Origin: Cymodocea nodosa
Lineage: Eukaryota > Streptophyta > Magnoliopsida > Alismatales > Cymodoceaceae
Assembly: GCA_036874045.1 (NCBI GenBank)
Contig: CM072337.1
Coordinates: 2,666,001-2,730,000, forward strand
Direction of reading: 5' to 3'
DNA: 64,000 nucleotides
Part shown: in pieces, positions 44,981-58,435 of the stretch
Position numbering within the stretch: position 1 is the first letter of the stretch
Layout of the letters: each line of letters starts with the position of its first letter
Program-made: the position numbers and the translations under genes
The notes under the pieces: generated by a model
Databases searched by the model: none
What the model saw: the letters and a program-made list of their open reading frames with translations, nothing else
What the model was told of the DNA's origin: nothing

Positions 44981-46783
44981 TTAAATTTGCTAGTCCCTTA
45001 GCAAACTAAGATCTAACTAGTTGGTCTTTCTAAAGTGCTAGAATTAATTCTTCATTTCGTTCTTCTTTAGAATACATAAATTAGATTACTATATAGATAT
45101 TCTGTATTTTTTAGTAATCTGTTTTAACTTTATTTTCTCCTTTTCAACCTACAAATATATTTAAAACATATGTAAATTACATACAAAATATATCAGCATC
45201 ACATAGGTGTTAATTATATTATCATTTTTTTCTTCTTTTCAGCATCTGTTATCCTGAATTTTCCAATATGATTTCCAGAATAAATTTCAACTATATACGA
45301 ATCAAAACACAATCCAATTCAATATGATTAAGACAAGTAGAATAAAGAATTGTATCTCAGATAAACAACTTCAAAAGTCTATTCTAGATTCATACTTCAG
45401 CAATCTTAGATAACAAAAAATATACTTGATTCAAAAGATATCTGTATTTCACAAAACACTTTTATCTTTTCAAAATAGTATATGCATATTTGTACTTTAA
45501 AAGTTAATTTGAAAAGCTTGAATCATATAAGAGCTTTCTAGTGTACCCATGTATCGAGCTTTCAGTCAACAATCCCAAATTTGATTAGGATCTTAGGTTG
45601 CCAGATTTAAAGAGTCCTTTTTCAGGTCAACAATCCTTACATACCTATCTACCCAAGTACAAAAGGCTCATGATCAAGCAAGTCAATAAACTCTTAAAGT
45701 TTTTTTTCCTCTTTTTTCTTTTCAACATAGTATATATACGCATTTCATTAATACAAATGCAATAAAACACAAATCTCGTATAGTCCTACTTCTATTATTT
45801 ACTGAAAATATGAATCTATCTCAATAAGCTCATACTTTTTCTATAGTTTAATAAGATCTACACATAAATCATTCTACAAGTTTAATCAATCAAATTAAAT
45901 GTATCCTTGATCATATGTATGTCATTTAATCCAAAAAATCAACATTTCAGCTCTTCTAGGATTTCAGATAATTTATTGAGTTTTAGTTAAGCATTTTGTT
46001 TTTTTTTTAAAATTGTGAAATTGTTCAACTCATAAAATTCAGCAAAAACATAAGATACTATATCTAGATTTGTATGAATAGTAAAATTTTATAGCATCTT
46101 ATATAAGATTCTAAATATAACATTCAAGCAGTTGTAGTTCTTAAAAATTTTATAGTTTCAATTATCAGATAGTTACATCAAATTCATAAAAAAAAATTTC
46201 AATTTCCATAGAACTTTGCAGTACCATTCTAATTCCTTTAATTAACAAAATTACATGGCTCTTACTTTAATTACCTCCCCTCCATACCTACATTTTGCAT
46301 TGCCCTCAATGTAAAAAATTTTACAGTAAATATAGTAATTGTAGCAGACATGAATATTGTTTCATTGACTTAACACCTAACTCAACAAACTTAATTCGTT
46401 AAGTTAATGAATAACTTCACGAACTGAGTTTAAATGTAAATTCAGGATAAGTAATCAATTACATACCTTGTTCTTTTGTATCTCCTTCCATATCTTCTGA
46501 TTTTTGATTCTGAAAAACTTTTCATTCACAAATAAAAGCAAAATATATAACAAAATAACAACTTAACTTGTTAAATTAGTGTCTTGTGTGGAACCTAGGC
46601 TCCTATGCCTTTGGTGGCTCACAAGCAAGCCAATTGGTTTCCTATAACAGATACCAACAAACTGGATTATTTTTTTTTTTTCTTTTTATAAAATAAAACT
46701 AAAACCACAAATTTTCTTTTCTTCTTTTTTTTTCTAAAAATAAATGCAAAATATACACAACATTAAAAGTACAAAATCACACT
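44981..46783 (-). other. Element D 3' noncoding region
   Basis: Collinear with 10257-11950 of element A. It has the palindromic motif at 46370-46430 and poly-T tracts at 46670-46735. No gene seen. Confidence 0.7.
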
Positions 46784-47125
46784 TTAAGAATATGATTGAA
46801 AAGTGGTAACAAATAGAATAAACGTGTCAGTCCATGCAAACTTTTTAGGCATAATTCTTCTTACTATTAATTCTATTTTAATGTACTCTGTTTTCCTTTT
46901 TAACTTGTAAACTTGCAGTATGTTATCAATACTAAATATAAGTGTATTTCTATTAATGAAATGAAATGTAGAAAGGGATCTTCTTCTGTTCCAAGATAAT
47001 GTAACTGTTTCTATTTTTACATCTATTTCAACATGTTCCTCTTCCCACTTCCATTCATTTAGGTCTTTCATAATCCATATTTGAAATTTCCTTAATTCAT
47101 CCCACCATCTTATCAGACAAAGTAG
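46784..47125 (-). pseudogene. F-box-like ORF of element D, 3' part
   Basis: Reads LIRWWDELRKFQIWIMKDLN, then EWKWEEEHVEIDVKIETVTL, SWNRRRSL and a tail longer than in A (VYKLKRKTEYIKIELIVRRI, MPKKFAWTDTFILFV). The F-box-associated motif FQIWIMKDLNEW is intact. The 5' part is at 51190-51980; element G lies between, with GATCA at both edges. The longer tail suggests that the A copy lost part of its 3' end. Confidence 0.75.
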
Positions 47126-47130
47126 GATCA

Positions 47131-49081
47131 TGTTTGGAGTTTAGTTAACTTTTGTTTTTATGCTTATATCAGTAATTACCTTTAGAAGTAAACTAACAAC
47201 TTTTCACACGAATTAGCTATTAATTCTAATTTGTGTTTTAATTGCAAGTGCATAGTGTATATTGTATTTGTGTACAAGTACAAGTCGATCCCATAGGAAG
47301 AGATAGAATAAAAATTGTATACTGTTCCGATTTTTATATTGGAATTTATGTATTCAGTAAAACACTCCGTTGAATTACAGTTAACACAACAAACCTAGTT
47401 CATGTAGTTATGGTTAACTCAACGAACTAACCTCGTGGACCTAAGTTAACTCCACAGGTCTAACAATATTGTTAATTACAGAGGAATTAGGCCAACCATT
47501 GGGCGATTCTACAGATTGTAAATAACATCAATTAAGCTCTTTGATGCTAGCTAAGATTAGATTTATCATTAAGCAACACTAACATTCAGATATTTCAAAC
47601 AGTAACCATTGAAATCTTTAAGTATCTAGAGCGAATCAATTTCAGTAAACTGTAAAACTATTATCTATTTTCTGAATCAATCAAACATAAAACATTCACA
47701 ATACGAACAACGATAACATTAATCACAATACAAAACAAACAATACAACACTTGCATACTAACTATAAACACAAATAAGTAATTGTTTTTGGTGTTTTTGT
47801 TTTTAATGTGTTCTTGAAGATGAATGAAAGGTGAAATGTAAAATTCTCTATCGATAGTAAAAACTTCCGTCACTACATGCGACGCAATTACACCACTGAA
47901 AATTTAATCACTTACAATCCTGTCTCCTCTTCCTATAGAATCACGAGTTTAGAATTGCAAGATGATCTCTTCCTTAGCATACTGGCATCAACCTGAAACC
48001 AAGGCTAGAAGCTTTACGATCTCTTGAGATATGAATCGGTGCTAGGTGAAAATGACTTCTCTTCCCATGACGCGATCACTCCTCATAGTGGTTGTCAGGC
48101 ACCGTGTTTGACTTGGAATCGACCCGACATCAGGAAAGTATCCTCACAGACCTTCGATGGTTGGTGATGGTGATGATGTTGGTGTTGTTGTGGAGCTTCA
48201 GGGAACTTTCGACGCTGTCTGCAGTTAGCACGGTTCTCCAACACACTTTGCACACACTTTTTCTGCATCTTTTATATTTCTTACAATAGTAACTACTTCC
48301 GCTTAATTGATCAATTAGATTTCCTTCACTCATATCAACGATGGTGATTTCTTCTTCATTCCATAAGTGAATTCCTACGTGATACGTGTAATCGTGGTCT
48401 TCCTTCGAATATCTTGTTTCTGCAACTACTACAGTGGCATATTAGAAAATATATGGTCTGTGGAGTTACAGATAACTCAATGGACTTACTTGTTGATTTA
48501 ACTATAAAACACGTGCAATAAAGAAATAAGCTGCTAACATAATGTGTTACCTTAGTGTGTATCATTTAACTCAACGCGTACAGTTATGCTAACTTAACGA
48601 GTTAAACATGTGCATCTCACGTGATATACTAAAGCATTTAAATTCAACACGTGTATAATTCTAACTTAACAAGTTCAGATATTTCGAATACTTACGAACT
48701 CAACTATTCGATGCCTAGATGCATTTTAGATAATTAACAGATAACTTACTGAAAATCCACTTAAGTCAATGTATTCAGGTGTCAACACATGTAAATTAGG
48801 AAATAAAATATTCTTTAAAACATAACTATCTGGTACATTCAATATAACTCTTCGAAATAATAGAAAATTCAGATACATAAGAATTTCATAGCTTGTAATT
48901 TAATGACAGTTCAAAATTATACGAAATTAACATTAATTCCCTGAAATTATGCAGATTCTTTCATTAAAGCATATAATAGTGCAATTATAACATAATGGCT
49001 TAATTCTCATATGATAAGCTAAATATTATACAATTAACCATCATTTAATCGTTAATATTATGCACTTTTTCATTCTGAACA
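47131..49081 (-). repeat. 3' LTR of element G (1951 bp)
   Basis: Runs on the minus strand from TGTTCAGAATGAAAAAGTGC to AACTAAACTCCAAACA. The ends TGTT/AACA and the adjoining duplication GATCA define the LTR termini of the family well. TTCGGATAGTTA-type words lie near 48705-48740 and the CGTTGAGTTA-type motif near 47355-47465. Confidence 0.88.
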
Positions 49082-50204
49082 CTTCCCCCATACCTAAATT
49101 TTGCTAGTCCCTTAGCAAACTAAGATTTAACTAGTTGGTCTTTCTAAAGTGCTAGAATTAATTCTTCATTTCGTTCTTCTTCAAAATAAATTAGATTACT
49201 TTGTAGATTTTCTATATGTTTCAGTAATCTGTTTTAACTTTGGTTTCTCCTCTTCAACCTGCAAATATACTTAGAATATATGTAAATTACATACAAAATA
49301 TATCAACATCAGATAGGTGTTAATTATATTAGCAATTTTTCTTCTTTTCAACATCTGTTATCCTGAATTTTCCAATATGATTTCCAGAATAAATTTCAAC
49401 AACATACGAATCAAAACACAATCCAATTCAATATGATTAAGATAAGTAAAATAAAGAATTGTATCTCAGATAAACAACTTCAAAAGTCTATTCTAGAATC
49501 ATACTTAAGTAATCTTAGATAACAGAAAATATACTCAATTCAAAAGATATCTATATTTCACAAAACACTTGTATCTTTTCAGAACAGTATATGCATATTT
49601 GTATTTTAAAAGTTAATTTGACAAGATTGAATCATACAAGAGCTTTCTAGTGTACCCATGTATCGAGCTTTTAGTCAACAATTCCAGATCTGATCAAGAC
49701 CTTAGGTTGCCAGATTTAAAGAGTCATTTTCAGGTCAACAATCTTTACATACCTATCTGCTCAAGTACAAAAAGCTCATGATCAAACAAGTCAATAAACT
49801 CTCAAAGTTTTTCTCCTTTTTTTTTCTCTTTTCAACACAGTATATATATGTATTTCATTAATACAGATGCAATAAAACACAAATCTCATATAGTCCTGCT
49901 TCTATTATTTACTGAAAATATGAATCCATATCAATAAGCTCATACTTTTTCTGTAGTTTAATAAGATCTACACATAAATCATTCTATAAGTTTAATCAAT
50001 CAAATTAAATATATCCTTGATCATATGTATTTCATTTAATCTAAAAATCAATATTTCAGCTCTTTCAGGATTTCAAATAATTTACTGAGTTTTAGTTAAG
50101 CATTCTGTTTTCATTTTAAAATCGTGAAACTATTAAACTCATAAAATTCAGCAAAAACATAAGATACTATATCTAGATTTGTATGAATAGTAAAATTATG
50201 TAGC

Positions 50205-51184
50205 ACCATGTTTGGCTCGGAATCGACCCAACATCAGGAAAGTATCCTCATAGACCTTTGATGGTTGGTGATGGTGATGGTGATGGTGTTGGTGTGGAGC
50301 TTCAGGGAACTTTCGACGTTGCCTGCAGTTAGCATGGTTCTCCAACACACTTTGCACACACTTTTTCTACGTCTTTTATATTTCTTACAGTAGTAACTAC
50401 TTCCGCTTAATTGATCAATTAGATTTCCTTCACTCATATCAACGATGGTGATTTCTTCTTCATTCCACGAGTGAATTCCTACATGATACGTGTAATCGTG
50501 GTCTTCCTTCGAATGTCCTGTTTCTACAACTACTACAATGGCATATTAGAAAATATATGGTTCGTGGAGTTACAGATAACTCAATGGACTTACTTGTTGA
50601 TTTAACTATAAAACACGTGCAATAAAGAAATAAGCTGCTAACATAACACGTTACCTTAGTGTGTATCATGTAACTCAACGCGTATAGTTATGCTAACTTA
50701 ACGAGTTAAACATGTGCATCTCACGTGATATACTAAAACATTTAAATTCAACACGTGCATAATTCTACCTTAACAAGTTTAGATATTTCAGATACTTATG
50801 AACCTAACTATCCGATGCCTAGATGCATTTCGGATAGTTAACAGATAACTTACCGAAAATCCACTTAAGTTAATGTATTCAGGTATCAACACGTGTAAAT
50901 CAGGAAATAAAATATTCTTTAAAACATAACTATCTGGTACATTCAATATAACTCTCCGAAATAACAAAAAATTCAGATACTTAAGAATTTCACAGCCTGT
51001 AATTTATCGACAATTCAAAATTATACGAAATTAACATTAATTCCCTGAAATTATGTAGATTCTTTCATTAAAGCATATAATAATGCAATTATAACATAAT
51101 GGCTTAATTCTCATATGATAAGCTAAATATTATGCAATTAACCATCATTTAACCGTTAATATTATGCACTCTTCATTCTGAATA
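50205..51184 (-). repeat. Truncated 5' LTR of element G
   Basis: On the minus strand it starts TATTCAGAATGAAGAGTGC and stops in the leader region around CGAGCCAAACATGGTGC. It includes a clear inverted pair ACTATCCGATG...CATTTCGGATAGT at 50806-50840. Confidence 0.85.
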
Positions 51185-51189
51185 GATCA

Positions 51190-51980
51190 TCATATTCATT
51201 ATACCACATTCATAATTGAATTTTATCATATTCTTAAGACGGTGGTTTAGCTATATCACTCGGTATAGGTAATATTTCTATAAAGTCATCATCATAATTG
51301 TCTATGCTTACTATGTATAAATCAAATCTAAATGCAACTAATATATCTATGACTAGATATATATATCCATCACGTATGATATGCATGTTGTTAATTAATG
51401 CTTTCTATCCTAGATATATCATAATATTTTCAGTCCAAGATCTATTTAGAAAATTATATACACTTAAGCATAAATCTTCATCTCAATTTCCAGTTGGTCT
51501 CTAGTAATACAATTTTTTTAAAATGGTCGAATTTTTATCAGAAAAGATTAATGCTGACCCACAATTTTCAATTGGTACTTCATATCTATTAGGCCTTCCT
51601 ATATTCCATTCTTCTCTAGTGATATGATTTCTAATCAAAATGTTGGGTAACAGAATTGCATACCATGGTTTGGTTCTGTAAATAATTAATTCTTCGTCTA
51701 TCCCCATAATATGATCTATTCCTTCTAATGTATTAGGTGCAATTCCAGCAGTTTCTTCTATATTCAGATATTCATAGCTGATTGAACTACAATTAAATAA
51801 CTTCCATAAAAATCCATCTCTAATCTTAATCATTTTTGTAGCTTGTAGTTTATGAAAATATTTTTCTTTGACACAGTCTTTGACTTCCTATGATGCACAA
51901 CATAATCTGCATAGATCTTTAGTTGGCAGGTTACTTAGTACTTCCCTCAATGCATCTAGTGGTAATTTCATCAATTCCAT
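51190..51980 (-). pseudogene. F-box-like ORF of element D, 5' part
   Basis: On the minus strand it starts MELMKLPLDALREVLSNLPT, then KDLCRLCCAS*EVKDCVKEK. It continues MIKIRDGFLWKLFNCSSISY, DHIMGIDEELIIYRT, NILIRNHITREEWNIGRPN and ENCGSALIFSDKN, the same TAG after KKLYY as in element A, then LCLSVYNFLNRSWTENIMIY and EILPIPSDIAKPPS. It ends at NEYDDL where element G is inserted. The F-box lies in the first 45 residues. The start ATG at 51980 (MEL) is two codons plus one upstream of the MKL used in A, where the first codon is ATA. Confidence 0.8.
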
Positions 51981-52329
51981 CTATTGTGAGTAAGTAAACA
52001 AAAATTTAATAGAGATAAAATTAACATAGCTACTTACACACCCTCGTGGAGTTAGGTCATAACTCAACGGACTAAATTCGTTAAGTTAAGTAATAACTCT
52101 ACGATATTACTAACTATAATTAAACTTACATTTTTTTCTTTTTATATTTTTTTATATATTTACTATATTATTATACATAGTTACTTTAGTTATACTGCTT
52201 CATTTAGCTTCCCTCCCATAGGAGGTATCAATTTCATTAACATTCCTGTTGACAAGGTTAGGTATTGCTTGCATTAGCAATCCTCCAATAGGTCTTTGAT
52301 TCCATCTGTCTAGGGGGTATTTTTCTATT
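51981..52329 (-). other. Element D spacer between gag-like and F-box-like ORFs
   Basis: Collinear with 8916-9260. It contains a palindromic motif at 52040-52100 and no gene. Confidence 0.5.
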
Positions 52330-53382
52330 CATATTTTGATTTTAACTTGCAGCATTTCCAAATACAAGATCTAGACGATTGTTTAATTGTTGAATTATCT
52401 TTTCTAATTTCTCTATTTTAGATCCTTGTTCAATTAATGCTTCATAACATATATTTTTGTCATTTATATTTTCTCCTCCTTGGAAATTTTTGTTTCTCCA
52501 AGATAGATTTGGGTGATTTCTCCAATTAAGGTTATAAGAATTTCCAAAGTTATCTTTTTGGTTTCTAGAATAAATAAAATCTAAATCATGAACGTTTGCA
52601 TTCTTTTCTGCTAGCTTTTGATTTAATGATAACTCTTCTATTTTCTTTGTTAATTCAGTTAATTTAACTTCAAGCATAGTGCTTGAATCAATTTCATGCA
52701 TTCCACTTGGCAATATTCTTTTATATATAATAGCTTCAACCGAGTTTTCCCACTATGCAATTCTTTTTGCAAAGTTTTCTAAATATGCCAGCTTCTTCAC
52801 TACACAGTTTTAAAAATCCATTCTGACAAGTAGATTCTAATAATGATTTCATTGAAACATCTATGCCTTCATAAATTATACCTATTAATTGTACTTTACT
52901 CATTGCATGATGTAGACATTAAGTCAGTAAATCTTTAAATCTTTCAAAATATTTCTAGAATGATTCTCCCTATTTTTGGCTACACATTAATATTTCCTTT
53001 TTCTTTTTAATTGTTTGATGTGTTGGATAATATTTTTCTAGAAAAATAGAGCAAAATTCAATCTATGCAGAAATTGAATCAAGCAACAGAGTATATAACC
53101 ATCTCTTAACTGTGTCTTTTAAAGCAAAAGAGATATATCTAAGTTTAATAGCATCTATACTCATGTTCGGCATTTTCATCATTTGACAAACTTCGTTAAA
53201 TGCTCTAAGGAAATATGGGCATCCTCTCTTTCTAATCCATAAAAATGTGGCAATTGACTAATATAATTAGATTTCAATTCAAACCTATCTCCCTCAAAGT
53301 TTGGCAATCGAATACATGAAGGTTCATCAACTAATTTAGGATACAGAATTTCCCCTAATGATTTTTCTACTAGAGCAGCCAT
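52330..53382 (-). pseudogene. Gag-like ORF of element D
   Basis: Minus strand from MAALVEKSLGEILYPKLVDE through CIRLPNFEGDRFELKSNYIS, LRYISFALKDTVKRWLYTLL, FCSIFLEKYYPTHQTIKKKK, a stop-rich middle, then MPSGMHEIDSSTMLEVKLTE, KKIEELSLNQKLAEKNANVH, NPN-type NLNWRNHPNLSWRNKN and IEKLEKIIQQLNNRLDLVFG. It has the same domain order and length as A's gag-like ORF, again without a zinc knuckle, and again lies downstream of the env-like ORF. Confidence 0.8.
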
Positions 53383-54524
53383 ATCTTCGTTCTCTTTTAA
53401 AGAAAGGTTAGCTACACCCCTAAGGACTTCGTTAAAGTTCGATTCAGAAAATATTTCAGTACGCCTTTGTGTTGAATAATCCTATGTAAATGTTCTTACT
53501 AATTATTTAGTGCTAGGAGAATGAATCCATGTGCTCATAAACACTTAACATAAAGTAAAATAATAGAAGATTAATTACATACCAGGCTAAAGCTTTGTAT
53601 TCAGTAAATAGTTGTTGACGGATGAAGTTGAATCAGTTGCTTCTCGTTCCAGTTCCCCAATGAATTTCTTTTTCTTTTAAAAGTGTTGGTAACTCGTAAA
53701 TAACATTCTGTTCTATATTTATAATGCACGTCCATAAAGCAAATGAATCTCATTGCAAGAACGTGTCATGTAATGTACAGTGTGGTTCCTATTTTTATGG
53801 ATATGTTTTCCACTTCTAATTTCAAATTTCAGTAATCGCTAAACCCACGAAGTTTCGTTCGTGGCTAAAAGAATAACTATTTAGCTTAATCCACAAACTA
53901 ACCTCATTGAGTTACAGTTAACTTAACAGACTAACTTCGGTTATTGTTGCTAACTCCATTGACTAACTTCATTAAGTTACAGATAACTCAACGGAGTGAC
54001 CTTATATTATATTATTGACCTCGTGGAGTTAAGGTTAACTCAACAAACTTACTCCGTTGAGTTAACACTTAGTAAATTTCTAAAACTTACTCATCGTATT
54101 AACTTCTGTATATTTTTTTTCTATTGTATTTTGTCAACTTAAATAAAGTTAACTACATGTCATTAATGCAGTGTTCTAAATAAAACTCATTTAAATTTGA
54201 ACATTATATGTATATTTAACTTGTAGTTCATTCCCTACTGTGTAGAATTTATATTTTACTTTTCAACATGCAAATATATTTCAACATTAACCAATTATCA
54301 TGCATTTAATCCTGTCATTCAGCAAATTTGTAAATCTTTTAAATAGTCTTGCTCATTGTTTAAATAGTTATATAATATTTAAGATAGTCCTCTATTATAT
54401 CATTCTCAAACATGAATGAAAAATACATCTGAAAAACATACATTCATTTATATGAATAGTTTACATTACAATCAATTAGATATTTTTCATACAAATATAA
54501 GTACAAGTAGACGAACAATACAAT
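53383..54524 (-). other. Element D spacer between env-like and gag-like ORFs
   Basis: Collinear with 6058-7118 plus 7753-7838 of A but without the Harbinger-like insertion, so it serves as the empty site. It has the motif cluster at 53890-54065 and intron-like donor/acceptor sites near 53583 and 53485. No gene seen. Confidence 0.55.
53715..53722 (-). promoter_or_regulatory. Possible internal TATA box, element D
   Basis: TATAAATA on the minus strand, at the position equivalent to 6865-6872 in element A. Confidence 0.35.
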
Positions 54525-56736
54525 TTAATCTTTCTTCCTAAGTTCATCTACTTCCTTTTAGAGTTTTTCTAATTGTTGCTCTAATTGATTTATCCTCTCT
54601 ACAACTCTTGTAATGCCTCTAGAAGGTTCAGTAATCTCAGTAGCAGCATAATTTCTGTATTCTTTCACTGAAATGGTTCTTGATCTTATCCTTTTGAATG
54701 CCCATTTTGTGAAATCAATACTATCCACCATTAGTAGTGGAATTAGATCTCCATAAAATAGTTTCTTCTTTACTGCTCTTAACTTGGAGATAAAAATTGT
54801 AGACCAATTAACCTGAATTTTGTTCACAACTACATATGTAGCCCATTTAACAAATTGACTCAATTATATATCATGGCCTTGTCGTTGGTAGACATTCTTA
54901 ATTAAAATGTTAGCTATCATGTGTACCTTACCATTTAAGTGTTTCAGTCTATTAATAATGGCACACCAGGATTGATAGCTAAACAATCCTTTATTATTTG
55001 TTCTGTCCACTCGACTACAGTTGTACTTTTCAGAATTTCTATTCCTTCATTCTTCAGTCCTAAAATGTTGTGGAGAAGCTCTGGTGTTATCAGTATATCA
55101 GCTTGCTCCATGTTGGAAATTAATCCACTTTCTCCTTCTCTTAAATTTGCATAAAAGTAAGGCACCAGATTCTCATATACTACATGCCCTTTCTGTTAAG
55201 AAATAAATTGTAGTAAACCCTAGAACTCAAATAAATCCTTAATTTCTTGCATCTCATTCTAGTTTACTGGTTTACTGTAAATGATATCATAACCCCTAAT
55301 CTCTTGATATTTATTATATGCTTCCTGACTCCAAAAGTGTACTTCATTCAAAACTATTGCTTCAATCAGGTCAGGAATTTGAATTTGTTGCTCTAGAGGG
55401 GTTTGTTCTTGAACTTCCTCTTCCATGTGCTGAACTTGAATTGGTTGAAAATGCTCTAGAGATTCCTGCATTTTTGCTTTTACTTCTGTCTGTGGTGGTG
55501 AGTTGGCAGAACTCTCCACTCTGTCTTAAATTCTTTCCAAAATTTGTTGAAGAGTTTCTTACTCTTCAATGGAATCTGTCAAGTCATTTCTTTCTTGTTC
55601 AATATGCTCTTGTTCAGCTTCTTGTTCAATTTCTTCTTTTTCTTCTTCCTCTTGACTACCAATATGCATTGTCACTGTTCTTTCTGATTCTGTGGCAAAT
55701 TGGGATGGAGTTACAAGTAAATCATTTTCTGCCTTAATTTTTGTTTGTATAGGCTACAGATTATTTTTAACCTAATTTTCTTCTTCTCTTTGCTCTTGCT
55801 GTTGTTGCTACTGTTCATCCTCAGAATCGGATAGCAAGTCTACAAAATTAGCTCTATAGGCCCTACTGATATTTGCATATCAGATTTAATCTCTTATTGA
55901 TGTTCAAGCACTATCTCTTTTCCTTTCCTTTTTCTAATTAATTGTGCCTAGTTTTCCTCTTCTTCTTCTGAGATTAAATCTACAAAAATAAGCTCTACAA
56001 GCCCTCGAGCCACAAGTACTAGCTCTTCCTATTTTACTTTTTCTATAATTACTAGTCTCGAAGGACTAGCTTCAGTTTCTTTTGCAGTAGGTATGGCAGT
56101 GGCTTCTTGATGCTGTTCAACTTTAATTTTGTATTGGGCCCTCCTTTTGTAAAGTGCATCAAACACTAGATGTGCTTTAGCTACTACCAAATCTTCTGGT
56201 TCTCCTTGGTTTTTTCCAACTTGAACCAGTTCTTCAAATTCTTTTAATTCTTCCTCAGTAGAAGGCCCCATAAATGCTACTCTTTCTAATGGCATTGGTG
56301 GTGGAATTGAAGGTTCAGGCTGCTGTTCCTCAAGGACAGGTCTTTCAGCAATCGGTTCCTCTTGATCTTCAGTTCCTTTCCTCTATTGCTCCTAGATTGC
56401 CCATCGTGCATGTCCACCTATGTGTCTTTTGAACCATAATCAGGACTTACGTTGAATCAATTCTAGGGCAACTTCATTATTTGGTCTGATTTTTCTCTCT
56501 CTATTTAATGCAACTTCTGTAGCTACTCTGATTCTCGTTTCCATAATCTAAGGTATTTGTATGCCTAAATCCACTAAAAATTTTCTCTAGTAGAAAAGGT
56601 TAGATTCTACCTTTTGTAGTTCTTTTTCCTGTGTTGTATTTCTGATCTTCTACCTCGTATGCCACTCTTTTGATTCTTTAAGAAATCTTGTTGTGTCAAC
56701 TACTTCCTCCCAAAATTCCGATGTCATCTTTTTCAT
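54525..56736 (-). pseudogene. Env-like ORF of element D, broken
   Basis: Minus strand, start MKKMTSEFWEEVVDTTRFLK. It continues FLVDLGIQIP.IMETRIRVAT, IRPNNEVALELIQ, RPVLEEQQPEPSIPPP, a longer open stretch MPLERVAFMGPSTEEELKEF and ARGLVELIFVDLISEEEEEN. Then come a charged Gln/Glu region, EAYNKYQEIRGYDIIYSKPV, PYFYANLREGESGLISNMEQ, PELLHNILGLKNEGIEIL, CLAINPGVPLLID, KLFYGDLIPLLMVDSIDFTK and the C-terminal coil RINQLEQQLEKL. About 737 codons, with a dozen stops. Compared with A it shows the same layout and end, so both derive from one ORF of this length. Function unknown; it sits where Athila elements have an env-like gene. Confidence 0.68.
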
Positions 56737-57489
56737 CGTGGAGTTACGAAATGGAACGGAATCACTCTGATCTCTACTGTTCTAAGTTCTAAATGATTCT
56801 ATGGATAATGCCCCCAAACCCTAAGTTTAGTATAAATAAGCCCTAAGTTTAAGCGGGTAATCGAGTCATTTTCCTGCGCAAACTCTCGCTCTCTTATCTA
56901 CCTCTCCTTGGAATTATGGTTAACTCTACAAACTAAGTCTGTGCACTTAACTATAGTACTCCATTGAGTTATAGTTAACTCAATAGGGTAAATTCGTTAA
57001 CTTATCTTAGACTTAGCGGAGTAAGTTCGTGAGTTAAGCGTAACTCAACGAACTTTCTGTAAAGTTATATCTAATAAAAATACTATAATAATAATTTTTA
57101 CTTTGGTCAAGACCAAAGAATTTCCAATCTAATCGACTCTTAATTTTTCAACAGTTTAAAATTTCGGTCAAATCGTTATATTACTCGGTTGCACCAAAAT
57201 TAAATATTTTCTCTCTTTTTTTTCTTTTTTTACTAGTTGAACCGATACCATGCTTTAGTAAAACCAAGATTTTTACTTAATATAATATATAGATTTTCTT
57301 TTTATGTTTTTATGTTTCGGTCAGATCGATGGATCCTATCGGTTGAACTGCAACAATTTTTTTCTTTTAATATATGTTTCGGTAAAATCGATAATTTCTT
57401 TCGATTTAACCGTAACTATGTTTAAATCTCCTTCTTTTTTTAACAAAACAAACACTTAGATAATTTTTACTAAGTAAAGCTTGAGTAGT
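56737..57489 (-). other. Element D spacer between integrase and env-like ORF
   Basis: Collinear with 3119-3825. It has palindromic motifs at 56925-57055 and repeated CGGTT/AACCG words (57110-57420). No gene. Confidence 0.55.
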
Positions 57490-58435
57490 CCTCTACTCTT
57501 ACTTATTCTATAATTCTAAAGGAACTTTTTGGTATTTTCAAAATAGGTCTAAGTCTTTGTCCATTTACTTTAAATATATTTGATTTTTAGGATTTTCAAT
57601 TTTAATAGCTCCATAGGAATAAATATTTCGAATTATGTAAGGTCTTGCCCATCTAGATCTTAATTTTCCTAGATAGTTATGGAGTCTAGTCATGTAAAGA
57701 TATACTTCTTATCCTATTTCAAAGGTTTTTGGAATAATTTTCTTGTCATGCTAGAATTTCATTTTCTCTTTTTCTCTTATAGTTTTCGAATAAGCTTCAT
57801 TCCTAAATTCTTCCAATTCAATCAATTGCATTTTCCTATTTTCAACAGCTTGATTTAAATTAGTGTTCAAAGTTTTTAATGCCCAATAAGCTTTATGTTC
57901 AATTTCAACCGTTAAATGACAACTTTTTCCATATACTAGCCTAAAAGGTGACATACCTAATCTTGTCTTATAAGCAGTTCTATAAGCCCAAAGTACATCT
58001 ATCAATCTATTAGCCCAATTTTTTCTAGTAAGATTTACTACTTTTTTTAAGATTAACTTAATTTGTTTGTTTGCACTTTCTACTTGTCCACTTGTTTGCG
58101 GATGATATGATGTTGCAATTTTGTGATTTACTCTATATTTCTTCATTAAGGCTTCAAAACTTGTATTACATAAATGAGTTCCTCTATCATTGATAATAGC
58201 TTTAGGTATTCCAAATCTAGCAATTATATTAGTTCTTATAAAATTTATTACCACTTTGTTGTCATTAGTTTTTGTAGGAATAGTTTTTATTCATTTAGAT
58301 ACATAATCCACCCCCAACAATATATAATTAAATTGATTAGACATAGGAAATAGACCCATAAAATCTATTCCCCACACATCAAAGATTTCAACCTCAACAA
58401 TAGGATTCAGAGGCATCATATTCTTCTTTGATATT
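57490..58435 (-). pseudogene. Element D integrase catalytic core and C-terminus
   Basis: Minus strand: SKKNMMPLNPIVEVEIFDVW, GIDFMG (first catalytic D near 58370), then [17 protein letters not shown] (second D), [20 protein letters not shown] (Glu), [20 protein letters not shown] and [14 protein letters not shown]. 57751-58254 is open. The C-terminus KMKF*HDKKIIPKTFEIG, YSYGAIKIENPKNQ follows. The N-terminal zinc region is at 60632-60800 beyond a solo LTR, with ATATT at both edges, so integrase was one ORF before that insertion. Confidence 0.88.

Larger units (their letters stand above)
47131..51184 (-). mobile_element. Internally deleted family member G inserted in the F-box ORF of D
   Basis: It is flanked by GATCA at 47126-47130 and 51185-51189. 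On the minus strand it consists of a partial 5' LTR (51184-50205), a 3' noncoding region (50204-49094), polypurine tract (49082-49093) and full 3' LTR (49081-47131). The internal break near 50201-50206 shows GCA shared between the two joined sequences, so a microhomology deletion removed the 5' LTR end, PBS and all coding sequence. The two LTR parts are very similar, which suggests a fairly young insertion. Confidence 0.85.
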
